Positions 49,148-57,724 of a stretch of 60,945 nt of DNA are shown in pieces (positions within the stretch are counted from its first letter, which is position 1; every line of letters begins with the position of its first letter). The DNA comes from Acidiparvus fluvialis (lineage in GTDB: Bacteria; Acidobacteriota; Holophagae; Holophagales; Holophagaceae). The notes beneath the pieces are model-generated. The model had not been told where the DNA came from, made no database searches, and saw only the letters and a program-made list of their open reading frames with translations. The stretch spans positions 1-60,945 of the forward strand of contig JBFSVS010000005.1 in NCBI GenBank assembly GCA_041263285.1. Reading direction: 5' to 3'. A program made the position numbers and the translations under genes.

Positions 49148-50481
49148 GGATTTGAGCCGGAGGAGCGCCCGGGAACCCGGCCCCGGGTCACAAAGCCATC
49201 ATATTGACGCATGACGTTATAAGACTCAAGCTGTGAGACCAAATCCATGGCTACCCCCACAATGATTAAAAGGGAGGTCCCTCCGTAGTAAAAATTCAAC
49301 CCATTAATATTGTTAAGAATCAACAGGGGGACGAGAGAAATAATGCCCAGGTAAATCGCTCCCGCAAAAGTTAACTTAGATAATACTGAATCCATATAGA
49401 TGCTGGTTTCCTGACCGGGCCGTATGCCGGGAATATATCCCCCTGAGCGCTTCATATTTTCAGCTGTTTCGTCGGGGTTAAAAACGATCGAAGTATAGAA
49501 GAAAGCAAAGAAGATAACAATGGCGATAAAAATAGGGGTATAGATCCAAAAATGGATCGAGGGATTAATGTAAGCCGATAGACGGGCTAACCACTCCCAT
49601 TTTGTAAAAGAAGCAATTGTCGCTGGAAAGAAAATTACGGACTGCGCGAATATGACCGGCATCACGCCAGACGTATTTAACTTAAGAGGAAGGTAGGAAC
49701 TCTTTTGACTAGCCATAGAGGCGGAGTCTGTTCGACGCGCATAATGGATTGGAATACGTCGAAACGCATTTTCGACCATCACAACCACCAAGAGAACTAC
49801 AATCATGGAAGCCAATAAAAGTAAGAAAACACCGGCGGGAGGGACATCGGGTGCATTAGTTAGTGATTTGCCAAACATGGTCGAGAGGGTATAGACGCCT
49901 TCGGGTAGACCGGCCACAATTCCTGAAAAAATAAGAAGGGAAATTCCATTTCCAATGCCTCGATCTGTAATCTGTTCTCCGAGCCACATGATAAAAATAG
50001 TCCCTGTAGCCAAGGTAAAAGCCGTTAATAGGCGGAAGGAGAGACCAGGATTCGCAACTACATCAAGTCCTTGGCTCTGAGCCAAGGCTGCAATACCAAA
50101 TCCTTGAATGAAGGCTAAAAGAACTGTCGCATAACGTGTCCATTGATTAATTTTTTCACGTCCCGCTTCCCCTTCTTTTTTTTGAAGTTGCTCTAGGGAG
50201 GGAACGACTGCAGTCATCAATTGAAAAACAATACTTGCAGTGATGTAGGGCGTGATTCCAAGAGCAAAGACAGAAAATTTCTTGAGCGCACCCCCTGAGA
50301 ACAAATCGATCACATCAAAGAGACCCCCGCCTTGCTGCTGGAGGCTTTCTGTCAACGCTTGAGCATTGACCCCGGGAACACTGACATGAATACCTAAGCG
50401 GTAAATCACCAGAAGACCCAAGGTGAACAGAAATCGCTTTCGAAGTTCGGGATTAGTAAATAAGTTTTTGAAAAGATTCAT
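49144..50481 (-). CDS. secY: Preprotein translocase subunit SecY
   Basis: The 445-residue protein has ten membrane helices. Conserved segments are YRLGIHVSVPGVN, the plug-region FSGGALKKFSVFALGITPYI, GIGNGISLLIFSGIVAGLP and FKRSGGYIPGIRPGQ-like near helix 8. It forms the protein-conducting channel with SecE and SecG. It lies after rplO, as usual. Confidence 0.97.
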   Translation of the reverse strand: MNLFKNLFTNPELRKRFLFTLGLLVIYRLGIHVSVPGVNAQALTESLQQQGGGLFDVIDLFSGGALKKFSVFALGITPYITASIVFQLMTAVVPSLEQLQKKEGEAGREKINQWTRYATVLLAFIQGFGIAALAQSQGLDVVANPGLSFRLLTAFTLATGTIFIMWLGEQITDRGIGNGISLLIFSGIVAGLPEGVYTLSTMFGKSLTNAPDVPPAGVFLLLLASMIVVLLVVVMVENAFRRIPIHYARRTDSASMASQKSSYLPLKLNTSGVMPVIFAQSVIFFPATIASFTKWEWLARLSAYINPSIHFWIYTPIFIAIVIFFAFFYTSIVFNPDETAENMKRSGGYIPGIRPGQETSIYMDSVLSKLTFAGAIYLGIISLVPLLILNNINGLNFYYGGTSLLIIVGVAMDLVSQLESYNVMRQYDGFVTRGRVPGRSSGSNP

Positions 50482-50503
50482 TCGCAGGACCTAGAAAATA
50501 GGC

Positions 50504-50965
50504 TTACTTGGCTTTGGTTTCACGAATATCGTTGATGGTTCCACCCTTAGCCAAAATCGCTTTACGGGCACCTTCCGTCACTCGGTGGGCTTCAACGGTA
50601 ACTTTCACTTTAAGCTCACCACTTGCCAAGACTACGATGCGCTCTATATGAGAGGAGAGTATCTTTTTCTTGCTCAGAGTTGCAATGCTGACAGTCTCAC
50701 CTTCTTTGAAATGAGAACTGATGGTCGAGAGTGTGATTTCCTGTGTTTTTTCCTTTAGCGCATTAGTAAATCCGCGCTTGGGAAGTCGACGCACTAAAGG
50801 CATCTGACCACCCTCAAATCCACGGCGACTGCGGTAACCAGAACGAGACTTTTGTCCTTTTTCTCCACGACCCGATGTTTTACCTAGACCACTGCCCTTA
50901 CCGCGACCCAGTCGTTTTCGATTTTGAGTGCTGCCTTCAGCGGGGCGCAATTCATTGAGTTTCAT
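50504..50965 (-). CDS. rplO: 50S ribosomal protein L15
   Basis: The 153-residue protein opens MKLNELRPAEGSTQNRKRLG and has the Gly/Lys/Arg-rich GRGKGSGLGKTSGRGEKGQK stretch, then GGQMPLVRRLPKRGF. It joins the 50S late. It lies between rpmD and secY. Confidence 0.97.
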   Translation of the reverse strand: MKLNELRPAEGSTQNRKRLGRGKGSGLGKTSGRGEKGQKSRSGYRSRRGFEGGQMPLVRRLPKRGFTNALKEKTQEITLSTISSHFKEGETVSIATLSKKKILSSHIERIVVLASGELKVKVTVEAHRVTEGARKAILAKGGTINDIRETKAK

Positions 50966-50968
50966 AAT

Positions 50969-51166
50969 TTATCCCTTCACAACAACATCAACAAGATAGC
51001 CAATTTGCTTGACCATCCCATGGATATTAGCGGTATATGTACACACTCGCTGATCACCAGGGCGACGGAGACCTAGGGTGCGAATAAATTCGCGGTGCTT
51101 AGGGACCGTAGCGATCGTAGATTTACGAAGCGTAATAATAACGTTTTTGCCCAGCAAGTTTTCCAT
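50969..51166 (-). CDS. rpmD: 50S ribosomal protein L30
   Basis: The 65-residue protein has VIITLRKSTIATVPKHREFI and TLGLRRPGDQRV, the L30 core with one strand-helix-strand unit. It starts one base after the rpsE stop and ends three bases before rplO. Confidence 0.95.
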   Translation of the reverse strand: MENLLGKNVIITLRKSTIATVPKHREFIRTLGLRRPGDQRVCTYTANIHGMVKQIGYLVDVVVKG

Positions 51167-51167
51167 A

Positions 51168-51704
51168 TTAGAGCTCCGCCTGTTCTATACCGCGATCCGT
51201 AGCAACGGTATAAGGATCCATTAGGGAAGAGAGGCCATCAAAAGTAGCGCGAACGACGTTATGGGGATTAGAGGAGCCTAAGCTTTTGGTCAAGACATTT
51301 TGAATTCCCGCAGCTTCCATCACCGCACGCACAGCGGCGCCAGCAATAATACCGGTTCCTTCGGGAGCAGGTTTGAGCAGCACTGATCCAGCACCAAATG
51401 TTCCCGTGATCGGATGAGCGATCGAACCCGTCGAAGTAATTTTTATATCAATCATATTGCGCTTGGCAGATTGTATCCCTTTCTTAATAGCAGAGGGGAC
51501 TTCGAGGGCTTTACCTAAACCAAAGCCCACTTTACCTTTGCCATCACCCACAACAACAAGTGCTGAAAAGGAGAAATTTTTACCGCCCTTGACCACTTTT
51601 GTCACACGACCAATGTAGACGACTTGGTCCTTATAGCCATCATTCTGAAGATCCGCTGTAAATTGTGCATTGGGATCGTTTTTTTCTTTGAACTCTTTTG
51701 CCAT
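51168..51704 (-). CDS. rpsE: 30S ribosomal protein S5
   Basis: The 178-residue protein has VVYIGRVTKVVKGGKNFSFS and GDGKGKVGFGLGKALEVP in the double-stranded RNA-binding half and the GTGIIAGAAVRAVMEAAG second domain. S5 takes part in decoding accuracy. Confidence 0.97.
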   Translation of the reverse strand: MAKEFKEKNDPNAQFTADLQNDGYKDQVVYIGRVTKVVKGGKNFSFSALVVVGDGKGKVGFGLGKALEVPSAIKKGIQSAKRNMIDIKITSTGSIAHPITGTFGAGSVLLKPAPEGTGIIAGAAVRAVMEAAGIQNVLTKSLGSSNPHNVVRATFDGLSSLMDPYTVATDRGIEQAEL

Positions 51705-51712
51705 ATATTCCC

Positions 51713-52075
51713 CTAGAACGTGAGACCGGCTTCGCGAGCCGAATCCGCCAAGGCTTTCACCCGGCCGTGATAGACATAACCATTCCGATCGAACACCACC
51801 GTGGTGATACCTTTTTCTTTCAAACGAGCGGCAATTTGTTGGCCAACGATTTTGGCTGCCTCAATGTTAGAGCCACTTTTTACTTTGGATCGCAAGTCCT
51901 TCTCCAGGGTGCTCGCCGTCGCTAGGGTGACGCCTTGAGCATCATCAATAGCTTGAACATAAATACGCTGAAGGGACTTATAGACTGTCAAACGAGGTTT
52001 GTCGGCGGTACCCGATACACGACCACGGATGCGTTTTCGAGTTTGTAATCGTTGTTCGTTCATGCTTTTGGCCAT
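51713..52075 (-). CDS. rplR: 50S ribosomal protein L18
   Basis: The 120-residue protein has the basic RLQTRKRIRGRVSGTADKPR N-terminus and the core IYVQAIDDAQGVTLATAST, ending GRVKALADSAREAGLTF. L18 binds 5S rRNA with L5 and L25, and all three genes are in this window. Confidence 0.97.
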   Translation of the reverse strand: MAKSMNEQRLQTRKRIRGRVSGTADKPRLTVYKSLQRIYVQAIDDAQGVTLATASTLEKDLRSKVKSGSNIEAAKIVGQQIAARLKEKGITTVVFDRNGYVYHGRVKALADSAREAGLTF

Positions 52076-52086
52076 TGGTTAGCTCC

Positions 52087-52623
52087 CTACTTTCCGGTCT
52101 TACCGGCTTTACGACGAATCACTTCACCGGTGTACATAACACCCTTACCCTTGTAGGGCTCAGGTTTGCGGTATTTACGAATGTCTGCGGCAACCTGGCC
52201 GACAAGTTGTCGATCAGAACCTGAGACAGTAACGTGGGTTAATTTCTCAACGGCAACTTCAATCCCCTGAGGAATCTCATAAAAAATTGGATGGCTGTAG
52301 CCTAGATCTAAACGGAGTTTTTTGCCCTCGAGGGCCGCTTTGTACCCGACACCCACGATATCAAGATCTTTCTTGAAACCAATGGTTACTCCAGTGATGG
52401 CGTTTTGAACCAGGGCACGAACAAGCCCATGGTAAGCCTTCGTTTGGGCGTCTTCATTGGCTCGATTAATTTGGATGGTCTCCGCTTGGATATCGAAGCT
52501 GATTTGAGAAGGAACTGGGCAGTTGATCTTACCTTTGGGACCCTCGACTGTAGCAAGGATTCCTTGGACGGTCACTTTAACGCCCTTGGGAAGTTGAATG
52601 ATTTTTTTTCCAACGCGTGACAT
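52087..52623 (-). CDS. rplF: 50S ribosomal protein L6
   Basis: The 178-residue protein opens MSRVGKKIIQLPKGVKVTVQ and ends with EPYKGKGVMYTGEVIRRKAG, the L6 signature. It has the usual two-domain length. A 47-base gap separates it from rpsH. Confidence 0.97.
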   Translation of the reverse strand: MSRVGKKIIQLPKGVKVTVQGILATVEGPKGKINCPVPSQISFDIQAETIQINRANEDAQTKAYHGLVRALVQNAITGVTIGFKKDLDIVGVGYKAALEGKKLRLDLGYSHPIFYEIPQGIEVAVEKLTHVTVSGSDRQLVGQVAADIRKYRKPEPYKGKGVMYTGEVIRRKAGKTGK

Positions 52624-52670
52624 GTTTTTTTCCTTAGATTAGAGGCCTTAAGCCTGTTTCAGGAGGGGGA

Positions 52671-53066
52671 TTACCAGACGGAGGCGAGGATTTCGCCGCC
52701 CACATTTAATTTACGGGCTTCTCGATCAGACAACACACCTTTGGGAGTAGACAGAATGGAGATTCCAAGGCCGCCGTTCACTTGAGGAATACTCTCGCAG
52801 TTCTTGTAGACGCGGAGACCCGGTCGTGAAACGCGACGCACGCCATGAATAACGCTCTTGCGATCCTTGGCGTATTTCAAATTCACTACGACGTAGTTAC
52901 GTCCCTCATGGTCAATTTGTTTGAAGGAATGAATATAGCCTTCTTTTTTGAGGATCTCGGAAATAGCCATTTTAATTTTGCTTGCAGGAATAACTACGGC
53001 ATCATGGCCGGCCATCAAACCGTTGCGCAAGCGAGTGAGGTAATCAGCAATAGGATCTGTGTACAT
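52671..53066 (-). CDS. rpsH: 30S ribosomal protein S8
   Basis: The 131-residue protein has DPIADYLTRLRNGLMAGHD and the C-terminal GLGISILSTPKGVLSDREAR core that binds 16S rRNA helix 21. In E. coli S8 also represses the spc operon by binding near the rplE start. The structured rplX-rplE gap upstream here is a candidate site for that. Confidence 0.97.
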   Translation of the reverse strand: MYTDPIADYLTRLRNGLMAGHDAVVIPASKIKMAISEILKKEGYIHSFKQIDHEGRNYVVVNLKYAKDRKSVIHGVRRVSRPGLRVYKNCESIPQVNGGLGISILSTPKGVLSDREARKLNVGGEILASVW

Positions 53067-53075
53067 AATCGTTCC

Positions 53076-53261
53076 TTACCAACTGGATTTTTGAACGCCG
53101 GGCAACATGCCAGCGAGGGCTAATTTACGGAAACACAAACGACAAAGGGCGAATTTTCGCATGTAACTTCGTGGACGACCGCAACTCTTACAGCGGTTGC
53201 GATGACGAATTTTGAATTTGGGCTTCTTTTCGTCTTTTACAATCTTACAAATACGAGCCAT
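53076..53261 (-). CDS. rpsN: 30S ribosomal protein S14, zinc-binding form
   Basis: The 61-residue short S14 has two CxxC pairs (CKSC and CRLC) that bind zinc, with the GRPRSYMRKF core between them. The zinc form is about 61 residues, against about 100 for the zinc-free form, so this is the C+ type. Confidence 0.96.
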   Translation of the reverse strand: MARICKIVKDEKKPKFKIRHRNRCKSCGRPRSYMRKFALCRLCFRKLALAGMLPGVQKSSW

Positions 53262-53269
53262 GGGGTCTC

Positions 53270-53824
53270 CTATTTACGAAAGGGCATGCCGAGATGACTC
53301 AATAAGGATTGAGCCTCAGCATCGGTCTGAGCGGTGGTCACAAACGTGATGTTCATACCCTTGATCTTGTCGACCTTGGCGTAATCGATCTCGTGAAAAA
53401 TTAACTGCTCTTTAAGGCCCAGGGTAAAGTTACCTCGACCATCAAAGGACTTAGAAGGAACCCCCCTGAAATCACGAACGCGGGGAAGACTCAAGTTAAA
53501 CAGTCGATCCATAAATTCCCACATACGAGCACCGCGGAGAGTTACCATGCAGGCAATGGGCATTCCTTCACGTAATTTGAAAGTTGCGATACTTTTCTTG
53601 GATTTACGAACGACGGCTTTTTGACCCGCAATCGCTGTTAGTTCTTCCACGGCAACATCAAGAATCTTAATGTTTTGTGTGGCATCACCCACACCCATAT
53701 TGATGACTACTTTTTGAACACGGGGGACACGCATAGTGCTCTTGAACCCAAATTCCTTCTTGAGTTCGCTAATGACTTTCGTGTGATATAGCGTATGTAA
53801 ACGCGGGGTTGTCGCTGACGACAT
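53270..53824 (-). CDS. rplE: 50S ribosomal protein L5
   Basis: The 184-residue protein has VPRVQKVVINMGVGDATQN, GQKAVVRKSKKSIATFKLRE, MPIACMVTLRG and FKGVPSKSFDGRGNF-like segments, as in L5, which binds 5S rRNA and touches P-site tRNA. GGAGG lies just before the ATG. A gap of 162 bases before the gene is unusually long for this operon. Confidence 0.97.
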   Translation of the reverse strand: MSSATTPRLHTLYHTKVISELKKEFGFKSTMRVPRVQKVVINMGVGDATQNIKILDVAVEELTAIAGQKAVVRKSKKSIATFKLREGMPIACMVTLRGARMWEFMDRLFNLSLPRVRDFRGVPSKSFDGRGNFTLGLKEQLIFHEIDYAKVDKIKGMNITFVTTAQTDAEAQSLLSHLGMPFRK

Positions 53825-53840
53825 GGGACCTCCATTTCCG

Positions 53841-53959
53841 CGAGCTCATTGCTCGGGGGTTCGGGAGTACAAAGGGGCTTGGAACCTGTGGGAACCGTTT
53901 CCCTTCGATCTCAATTGTAAGGGGCTTAACCGAGGCTAAGACCGAATGACTATACTCCC
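53841..53959 (-). promoter_or_regulatory. Structured intergenic region before rplE
   Basis: On the minus strand GGGAGTA (53959-53953) can pair with TACTCCC (53869-53863). This encloses a GGGAA/TTCCC hairpin (53903-53890). A CGAGC/GCTCG hairpin (53855-53841) lies just before the ribosome site. AAGCCCCTT occurs twice. The layout looks like an autoregulatory leader, for example for S8. TATAGT at 53954-53949 could be a -10 but has no good -35. Confidence 0.4.
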
Positions 53960-53986
53960 ATAGAAGAGGGAGAAAGCCTAGTGAAA

Positions 53987-54253
53987 TTAAGCAGAAGGAC
54001 GCTTACGCGTGGGTTTTCCGCTCTTATCAAAGAACATGACATTTGAAACATGTATCGGAGCTTCTTGCTCCACGATTTTGCCGGGCTCATCCGTTTGAGG
54101 ATTACGCTTGACTGTTTTTTTAATCATATTGATACCCGAAACAACAACGCGATTCTTATCGGCATAGATTTTGGAAATAACACCTGTTTTTCCCTTATCT
54201 TTACCTGTTGTAACAAGAACTTGATCGCCTTTTTTAAGTCGTTGGTTTGCCAT
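53987..54253 (-). CDS. rplX: 50S ribosomal protein L24
   Basis: The 88-residue protein has the KOW motif LKKGDQVLVTTGKDKGKTGV and ENKVxVxGxNMIKKTVKRNP-like core. It is shorter than E. coli L24 (104) at the C-terminus. Its start shares one base with the rplN stop, and it is followed by the long gap before rplE. Confidence 0.96.
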   Translation of the reverse strand: MANQRLKKGDQVLVTTGKDKGKTGVISKIYADKNRVVVSGINMIKKTVKRNPQTDEPGKIVEQEAPIHVSNVMFFDKSGKPTRKRPSA

Positions 54254-54621
54254 TAGATCACCTCGGGTGCTAGAGAAATGATTTTCATATATTTCTTTTC
54301 TCGAAGTTCACGAGCGATGGGACCAAAGACACGAGTGCCGATTGGCTCGCCATCTTTTTTGATAAGAACGGCCGCGTTTTCATCAAAACGAATGTACGAT
54401 CCATCTTTTCGTCGGAAAGCTTTACGCTGCCTGACAATGACCGCTTGAACAACATCTTTCTTTTTAACGGTCCCGCCTGGAATGGCTTCCTTGACGGATG
54501 CGGTAATGACATCACCGATTTCTGCAGTGACCCCTACGCCTCCGCCGAGAGGCAGAATGCAACAGATTTTTTTAGCGCCGGAATTATCGGCAACAGTCAG
54601 CATAGACCCCATCTGAATCAT
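54253..54621 (-). CDS. rplN: 50S ribosomal protein L14
   Basis: The 122-residue protein opens MIQMGSMLTVADNSGAKKIC and ends FMKIISLAPEVI-like, as in L14. It is the docking site of RsfS, whose gene is also in this window. Length is standard. Confidence 0.97.
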   Translation of the reverse strand: MIQMGSMLTVADNSGAKKICCILPLGGGVGVTAEIGDVITASVKEAIPGGTVKKKDVVQAVIVRQRKAFRRKDGSYIRFDENAAVLIKKDGEPIGTRVFGPIARELREKKYMKIISLAPEVI

Positions 54622-54624
54622 GAC

Positions 54625-54882
54625 TTACTCTCCTGCTTTCTCGAGGACTTCAATGACAGTCCATCTTTTACGCTTAGAAAGAGGACGAGATTCAACAATT
54701 TTGACCTTATCCCCGATCTTTAGCGCATTGGATTCATCATGAGCCATCAGTTTTTTGGATTGTTTAACGGTTCGATCATAGAGTGCATGTTGAAAGACGC
54801 GCTCGACGCGAACCACGACGGTTTTCTCGGTTTTATTTGAGACCACTACGCCCGATCGTGTCATTTTGTTTTTAAGACTCAT
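54625..54882 (-). CDS. rpsQ: 30S ribosomal protein S17
   Basis: The 85-residue OB-fold protein has GVVVSNKTEKTVVVRVERVF and the KIGDKVKIVESRPLSKRKRW core of S17. It lies between rpmC and rplN with gaps of a few bases. Confidence 0.96.
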   Translation of the reverse strand: MSLKNKMTRSGVVVSNKTEKTVVVRVERVFQHALYDRTVKQSKKLMAHDESNALKIGDKVKIVESRPLSKRKRWTVIEVLEKAGE

Positions 54883-54893
54883 AGTCGAACTCC

Positions 54894-55094
54894 CTATTTC
54901 AACTTAACTTGCATCGCAGTTTTGACACGGGCCACTTGGCGACGAGCTTTGCGAATTTCAGCGTTATTTTCAACTTGACCTAAACTATTTTGAAATCGGA
55001 GGGTAAAACCCTTGGCAGTATTTTCAACTTCCAGCTGAGCTAGTTCTTCCATACTCTTCGCTGTCAGATCTGAAAATGGATTCTTTTTACTCAT
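54894..55094 (-). CDS. rpmC: 50S ribosomal protein L29
   Basis: The 66-residue helical-hairpin protein has DLTAKSMEELAQLEVENTAK and LGQVENNAEIRKARRQVARV, as in L29 at the peptide exit. It lies between rplP and rpsQ. Confidence 0.94.
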   Translation of the reverse strand: MSKKNPFSDLTAKSMEELAQLEVENTAKGFTLRFQNSLGQVENNAEIRKARRQVARVKTAMQVKLK

Positions 55095-55102
55095 CAGGTC
55101 TC

Positions 55103-55522
55103 CTATTCCTCAGGGGGTGTACGTGAAATGAAAAGCGTTGATACCGATAGTTTCTGCTGAGCGAGAGCTAACGCTTCGCGAGCAATTTGTTCAGTGACCC
55201 CTTCCATTTCAAAAAGAATTCGGCCGGGACGAACGACCGCTACCCAACCATCCGGTGCGCCTTTACCGGATCCCATTCGGGTTTCCGCAGGCTTAGCCGT
55301 GGTAGGTCGATCAGGAAAGATCCGAACCCAGATTTTTCCACCACGCTTAATGTGACGCGTCATTGCAATACGAGCCGCCTCAATTTGGCGGTTTGTAATA
55401 TGACTATGAGCCATGGCTTTTAATCCAAAATCACCGAAGGAGAGTTCGGTGCCACGGGTGGCAGGACCCTTAGTTCGACCTTTTTGAGATTTGCGGTGTT
55501 TGACTTTTTTGGGCATCAACAT
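55103..55522 (-). CDS. rplP: 50S ribosomal protein L16
   Basis: The 139-residue protein has KVKHRKSQKGRTKGPATRGT, GGKIWVRIFPDRPTTAKPAE and RMGSGKGAPDGWVAVVRPGR. The ATG at 55522 is six bases after AGAGG and is preferred to a second in-frame ATG two codons later. L16 helps place tRNA at the A site. Confidence 0.97.
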   Translation of the reverse strand: MLMPKKVKHRKSQKGRTKGPATRGTELSFGDFGLKAMAHSHITNRQIEAARIAMTRHIKRGGKIWVRIFPDRPTTAKPAETRMGSGKGAPDGWVAVVRPGRILFEMEGVTEQIAREALALAQQKLSVSTLFISRTPPEE

Positions 55523-55525
55523 GGC

Positions 55526-56173
55526 TTACCTCTTAACCGTTTCTACGGGTGCTTCACCCATATTGATCCACACTTTGATACCGATGATGCCGTAGGTAGT
55601 CTTCGCTTCTGCAAACCCATAATCAATGTTGGCTTTAATGGTTTGGAGAGGCATTTGGCCTGACAAGAAATCTTCGGTTCGGGCAATTTCAGCACCGTTG
55701 AGTCGACCTGAGACTTTAATCTTAAAACCGCGGGCTCCAAAACGAATGGCTGCCTCTTCCGCTTTGCGCATAGCACGACGGAAGGCAATACGACGCTCAA
55801 GCTGCTGCGCCACACCTTCAGCAATCAACTGAGCATCCACTTCGGGTTTCTTGATTTCTTGGATTTCAACAGCGACAGCTCGATTTAAACGCTTTTGGAG
55901 ATCATCTCGTAACTTATCAATTTCAGTTCCCTTACGGCCGATGACAATACCGGGTCGGGCGGTAAAAATACGAACCGTGATTTTATCAGCTGCACGATCA
56001 ATATCAATTTTTGAAATCATGGCATTGAGTCCATCCAATTGACCTTTTAGTTCCTTGCGGAGCTTGAGGTCTTCATGAAGAAGGACTGCATAATCACGCT
56101 TAGAGAACCACTTGCTGTGCCAATTGCGCTTCGCAATGAGGCGGAATCCGTAAGGATGTACTTTTTGACCCAT
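55526..56173 (-). CDS. rpsC: 30S ribosomal protein S3
   Basis: The 215-residue protein has MGQKVHPYGFRL, the KH-domain GIVIGRKGTEIDKLRDDLQK and the C-terminal VSGRLNGAEIARTE core. It is a little shorter than E. coli S3 (233) at the C-terminus. S3 lines the mRNA entry tunnel. Confidence 0.97.
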   Translation of the reverse strand: MGQKVHPYGFRLIAKRNWHSKWFSKRDYAVLLHEDLKLRKELKGQLDGLNAMISKIDIDRAADKITVRIFTARPGIVIGRKGTEIDKLRDDLQKRLNRAVAVEIQEIKKPEVDAQLIAEGVAQQLERRIAFRRAMRKAEEAAIRFGARGFKIKVSGRLNGAEIARTEDFLSGQMPLQTIKANIDYGFAEAKTTYGIIGIKVWINMGEAPVETVKR

Positions 56174-56175
56174 GA

Positions 56176-56541
56176 TTACTCCTTACCTACAGCAACAGGG
56201 CTTGTCGCCAGTTGAATGGTGATGTGGCACATACGCTTTTGGACTCGATAGGCTTGACCCATAGGGGCAGGTCGGACCCGCTTCATGCGAAACCCTTCAT
56301 TAACAAAAATGGTTTGGATCATGAGTTCATCAGGATTAATGGATGGATTTTTATTAACGGCATTACTAATGGCCGAATCGAGTAATTTTTTCACAGGCTC
56401 ACTGGCATATTTTTTGCTCGAGAGCAACAGACCTTGAGCATCGCCCACCTTGCGACCTCGGATAAGATCGGCAACGAGACGGGCCTTCTGGGCTGAGCCA
56501 CGAAGACTATTAACGGAGGCGGTAGATACGATATCAATCAT
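56176..56541 (-). CDS. rplV: 50S ribosomal protein L22
   Basis: The 121-residue protein has GSAQKARLVADLIRGRKVGD and the extended loop with RMKRVRPAPMGQAYRV that reaches into the exit tunnel, then RMCHITIQL. Standard place between rpsS and rpsC. Confidence 0.97.
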   Translation of the reverse strand: MIDIVSTASVNSLRGSAQKARLVADLIRGRKVGDAQGLLLSSKKYASEPVKKLLDSAISNAVNKNPSINPDELMIQTIFVNEGFRMKRVRPAPMGQAYRVQKRMCHITIQLATSPVAVGKE

Positions 56542-56543
56542 GA

Positions 56544-56834
56544 TTAAGCTCCTCCGACCGCTTTCACTTCAGCTTTTTTCTCAGGATGACCCTTGAAGGT
56601 ACGGGTCAAAGCAAACTCACCTAATTTGTGACCGATCATATTATCAGTGATATAGACAGGGATAAATTTATTACCATTATGAACATTAAAAGTAAGACCG
56701 ATCATGGACGGCACAATGGTTGACCGGCGCGACCAAGTTTTAATCACACGCTTATCATTCTCTGCTTGGGCGGTTTCCGCTTTCTTTAAGAGATGGGCGT
56801 CAACAAAAGGACCTTTTTTTAGCGAACGAGGCAT
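56544..56834 (-). CDS. rpsS: 30S ribosomal protein S19
   Basis: The 96-residue protein opens MPRSLKKGPFVDAHLLKKAE and has TWSRRSTIVPSMIGLTFNVH and GHKLGEFALTRTFKGH, as in S19 in the 30S head. Confidence 0.97.
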   Translation of the reverse strand: MPRSLKKGPFVDAHLLKKAETAQAENDKRVIKTWSRRSTIVPSMIGLTFNVHNGNKFIPVYITDNMIGHKLGEFALTRTFKGHPEKKAEVKAVGGA

Positions 56835-56844
56835 GGTCTAACTC

Positions 56845-57666
56845 CTAATTGATACGTTTAACGATATATTTGGTGGTGCGATTATTTTTACGGGTCTTGT
56901 AACCGCGTGTGGGCTGTCCCCAAGGCGTCACCGGATGACGACCCCCTGAAGTCTTACCTTCGCCACCGCCGTGGGGATGATCCACGGGATTCATGACGAC
57001 TCCGCGTACTGTGGGACGAACGCCCAACCATCGACGACGACCGGCTTTACCCAAATGGACATTCTCGTGCTGGAGATTGCCCACTTTTCCAATAGTGGCC
57101 ATACAGTCGAGGTGAATTTTACGAACTTCACCTGACATGAGGCGCACTTGAGCATAGGTTTCTTCTTTGCCTAAAACCTGAGCAAACGATCCGGCTGCGC
57201 GACAAATTTGTCCACCCTTGCCCGGCTTTAATTCAATGTTATGGATTTCGGTTCCTTCGGGAATATAACGGATAGCTAGAGCATTGCCGATCAAGATATC
57301 GGACTTCGTTCCTGAGTGAACCGTTCGTCCCACTTCAAGTCCATCGGGAGCCAAGATGTAGCGCTTTTCGCCGTCCGCATAGACCAGTAAAGCGATGCGG
57401 GCAGTACGATTGGGGTCGTACTGGATGGAGTGAACTTTTGCGGGGATATCGAACTTGTTACGTTTGAAATCGATGATGCGATATTGGCGCTTATGACCGC
57501 CCCCCATGTGACGAGTGGTAATCCGGCCCGTATTAGAGCGACCGCCTGTTCGGTTCATTTTACTCAGCAGAGATCGCTCAGGTTTTTGAGTTGTGATTTC
57601 TTCAAAACCTTGCTTCGACATGCCGCGCTGTCCGGGAGTCGTGGGTCTCAGTTGTTTGATACTCAT
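56845..57666 (-). CDS. rplB: 50S ribosomal protein L2
   Basis: The 273-residue protein (start at 57666, seven bases after AAGGA) has NTGRITTRHMGGGHKRQYRI and the C-terminal GVVMNPVDHPHGGGEGKTSG, which carries the His needed at the peptidyl transferase centre. An ATG two codons upstream is less well placed. Confidence 0.97.
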   Translation of the reverse strand: MSIKQLRPTTPGQRGMSKQGFEEITTQKPERSLLSKMNRTGGRSNTGRITTRHMGGGHKRQYRIIDFKRNKFDIPAKVHSIQYDPNRTARIALLVYADGEKRYILAPDGLEVGRTVHSGTKSDILIGNALAIRYIPEGTEIHNIELKPGKGGQICRAAGSFAQVLGKEETYAQVRLMSGEVRKIHLDCMATIGKVGNLQHENVHLGKAGRRRWLGVRPTVRGVVMNPVDHPHGGGEGKTSGGRHPVTPWGQPTRGYKTRKNNRTTKYIVKRIN

Positions 57667-57724
57667 ATGCATGTCCTTGTGCCGGTGATTCTGGGCGATG
57701 ATGGCAAGTTGTCCGCCCTAAAAG

